A stretch of DNA of 6,024 nt from an uncultured Bacillota bacterium (lineage in GTDB: Bacteria > Bacillota > Clostridia > Caldicoprobacterales > UBA3941): assembly GCA_937960725.1 (NCBI GenBank), contig CALGOY010000149.1, forward strand, positions 1 through 6,024, in the 5' to 3' direction. This document shows, piece by piece, positions 4,814 through 6,024 of the stretch. The notes beneath the pieces are model-generated. The model was not told the origin of the DNA and made no database searches. It saw nothing but the letters and a program-made list of their open reading frames with translations. Position numbers and translations under genes: made by a program. Positions within the stretch are counted from its first letter, which is position 1; every line of letters begins with the position of its first letter.

Positions 4814-5722
4814 TCAGATTTTTTGTGTAATACGGTTAATTTCTTGTTCTACCTCTTTCAGGGCCCTATTAAGCCTCTCTACAACATGCTCTACCTTTCT
4901 TAACATCCGCACGGTATTTTCCCTAGATTGATTAATTTTTGATTGCACGACCCAATCTGCAATCAAGCCATCAAAGAAATAATCTGCAAAAGTAGCAAAA
5001 GAACCTATATCAATATTTAGATTATAAATTCCCCTTACATCCTTAAGCTCTCTTTCGAATCGGCGCAGCAGATGCTGAACATGATGTGCGGCATTTCTAG
5101 CATCATCGATACGGGAGTGCTTTATAGCAGTACTGATCAGCCCTCCTCCTACCATATCCCACACACCCCAATTTTTAGCACTGTCTAGATGGCTTAATAC
5201 TTTTTCTAATCCCGATATTACGGCTCTGCCCGCAACTATAGCTTCTTGAATTTCTTTTACTTTTGCACGGGCTTTAGCTAATTCTTCTGATTGAGCTGTC
5301 TCTAAGTTCTGCTTCTTCGGCTTATCTAGCATTTCTTTCTGCCGAAGAAGCTCCTGATATTTTCTCTCTAAAACGCTTATCTCTCCTAATTCCAACTTAA
5401 GCTCGTTAATTTCCTTCTCCAAATCTTTTAATTCGGCTTGGCATTCATCATACTTGAGCTTAGCTGCAAGATATTCCTGCCTCTCTTTATCAATTCGCTC
5501 CTCTTTAGTTCCTAAAATAGTGTAAAATAGGCTAGTTATACTCATTCCCTCTAGCTGTTTGATATCGGCCTCTTCCCTTTCTAAACGCTTCTCTAACTCA
5601 TACAACTGCTTTTTTATCTGTTGATAGCTATTCTCAGCTGCTTCTAGTTTACGGCGAATTCTATATTTATCCTGGATCCTATCACTTATACTTACTAGCT
5701 GGTTATCCAAATCCTCCAACAT
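4814..5722 (-). CDS. Uncharacterised coiled-coil protein with glycine-rich C-terminal motif
   Basis: I do not recognise this 302-residue protein. Residues about 20-60 and 72-137 are long, charged, heptad-like helices (many Leu, Glu and Lys), separated by a short hydrophobic break, SITSLFYTILG (61-71), so they may fold back as a helical hairpin. The C-terminal half (about 145-302) is mostly helical, with a distinctive segment from NWGVWDM through GGGLIS to KHSRIDDA (184-208), then HHVQHLLRRFERELKDV (213-229) and an aromatic patch, FATFADYFFDGLIADWVV (242-259). It ends in another charged helix. There is no signal peptide and no segment long enough to be a confident membrane span. The start is ATG 5722: AAGGAG (5736-5731) is 8 bases from it but only 2 from the in-frame GTG at 5728. 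It has its own promoter. No clear terminator follows, so some read-through into the isomerase-like gene is possible. Confidence 0.8.
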   Translation of the reverse strand: MLEDLDNQLVSISDRIQDKYRIRRKLEAAENSYQQIKKQLYELEKRLEREEADIKQLEGMSITSLFYTILGTKEERIDKERQEYLAAKLKYDECQAELKDLEKEINELKLELGEISVLERKYQELLRQKEMLDKPKKQNLETAQSEELAKARAKVKEIQEAIVAGRAVISGLEKVLSHLDSAKNWGVWDMVGGGLISTAIKHSRIDDARNAAHHVQHLLRRFERELKDVRGIYNLNIDIGSFATFADYFFDGLIADWVVQSKINQSRENTVRMLRKVEHVVERLNRALKEVEQEINRITQKI

Positions 5723-5730
5723 ACCCACAG

Positions 5731-5736
5731 CTCCTT
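5731..5736 (-). promoter_or_regulatory. Ribosome binding site that fixes the coiled-coil protein start
   Basis: The - strand reads AAGGAG (5736-5731). The spacing is 8 bases to ATG 5722 and 2 bases to GTG 5728; the latter is too close for normal initiation, so the protein should begin MLEDLDNQ. Confidence 0.8.
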
Positions 5737-5772
5737 TCCAACTAAAAACCCCACAATATTACAATTATTATA

Positions 5773-5801
5773 ATTATATCACTGCAATAGCTTAGTGTAT
5801 A
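5773..5801 (-). promoter_or_regulatory. Extended -10 promoter of the coiled-coil protein gene
   Basis: The - strand has TGATATAAT (5781-5773), a perfect -10 hexamer with the TGn extension. TATACA (5801-5796, 4 of 6 to TTGACA) lies 17 bases upstream. The predicted start near 5766 gives a leader of about 45 bases. Confidence 0.65.
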
Positions 5802-5827
5802 TAATTAAATTGTTTTAAACTGCATAA

Positions 5828-5873
5828 AAAAAGACATATCTACCCTTCTCTCAAGGGAAGAATATGTCTTTTT
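5828..5873 (-). terminator. Strong intrinsic terminator of the gene at the right edge
   Basis: AAAAAGACATAT (5828-5839) pairs perfectly with ATATGTCTTTTT (5862-5873). After a small internal loop, CCCTT (5843-5847) pairs with AAGGG (5853-5857). On the - strand the stem runs into seven T residues (5832-5826), 6 bases after the stop codon of the right-edge gene. The + strand also ends in five T residues, but no + strand gene is present here to use it. Confidence 0.85.
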
Positions 5874-5878
5874 CCCAA

Positions 5879-6024
5879 CTATGCACTTTTACTCTTCTTC
5901 TGATTGCCTTGTTCTTCTTTGTCATCTTTAAACCTATGGATGTCCAAATTATAGCATCCTTTGGCATCCTGCTTAAAGTTATCGATTGATTGCTCTCCAA
6001 GGGGATGATACATAATATTATAAA
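5879..6024 (-). CDS. 3' end of an unidentified gene running off the right edge
   Basis: An open - strand frame enters from the right edge and ends with TAG at 5881-5879. The 47 visible residues include YNIMYHPLGEQSIDNF, GCYNLDIHRF and a very hydrophilic tail ending KKSKSA. An ATG at 6013 would give a 44-residue protein, but the 11 bases before it (TTTATAATATT) contain no ribosome binding site and the frame stays open to the edge. This is therefore more likely the C-terminus of a longer protein. The well-placed terminator 6 bases downstream supports a real gene. No family is recognised. Confidence 0.6.
   Translation of the reverse strand, partial: YNIMYHPLGEQSIDNFKQDAKGCYNLDIHRFKDDKEEQGNQKKSKSA

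Noticed and set aside
5741..5827. Possible riboswitch or small RNA in the AT-rich spacers (also 1978-2115 and 4740-4813)
   Set aside because: These spacers are short, are explained by promoters and ribosome binding sites, and show no conserved aptamer-like or T-box-like structure.
6011..6024. A TATAAT (6022-6017, - strand) just before the ATG at 6013, as a promoter for a 44-residue small protein
   Set aside because: Transcription from it would start at or after the ATG, and no ribosome binding site is present. A longer gene entering from outside the window is simpler.

Overview
The window looks like chromosomal DNA from a low-GC Gram-positive anaerobe, most likely a member of the Clostridia. 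This is inferred from AT-rich spacers, strong AGGAGG-type ribosome binding sites, sigma-A-like promoters (several of extended -10 type), compact intrinsic terminators, a UPF0371/DUF1846 protein and an aldo/keto reductase carrying ferredoxin-type cysteine clusters. I cannot name the genus from the sequence.

Layout from left to right: (1) the 3' two thirds of a UPF0371/DUF1846 gene on +, closed by a terminator at 1023-1063. (2) A convergent D-2-hydroxyacid dehydrogenase gene on - (1069-1977) whose N-terminus is unusually short. (3) A 138-bp divergent promoter region. (4) An aldo/keto reductase on + (2116-3267) with eight C-terminal cysteines that probably hold two [4Fe-4S] clusters, followed by a perfect 24-bp palindrome and a T-rich tail. 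(5) A hotdog-fold acyl-CoA thioesterase on - (3301-3774) with a perfect 16-bp tandem repeat between its coding region and the preceding terminator. (6) A TIM-barrel sugar phosphate isomerase/epimerase-like protein on - (3873-4703). (7) An unrecognised, mainly coiled-coil protein on - (4814-5722). (8) A strong terminator at 5828-5873, then the 3' end of a further - strand gene running off the right edge.

Almost every gene has its own promoter and most have their own terminator, so this reads as a run of monocistronic units rather than a pathway operon. Three enzymes (dehydrogenase, aldo/keto reductase, sugar isomerase-like protein) could act on sugars, sugar acids or small carbonyl compounds. 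Nothing in the arrangement ties them to one pathway, and no substrate can be assigned from sequence alone.

I saw no mobile element, CRISPR array, tRNA, rRNA or recognisable riboswitch, and no convincing undescribed multi-gene system. The items most worth a second look are the shortened dehydrogenase with its misplaced Shine-Dalgarno and six-codon overlapping reading frame, the 16-bp tandem repeat in the thioesterase promoter/leader, the back-to-back extended -10 promoters, and the uncharacterised coiled-coil protein with a glycine-rich C-terminal motif.
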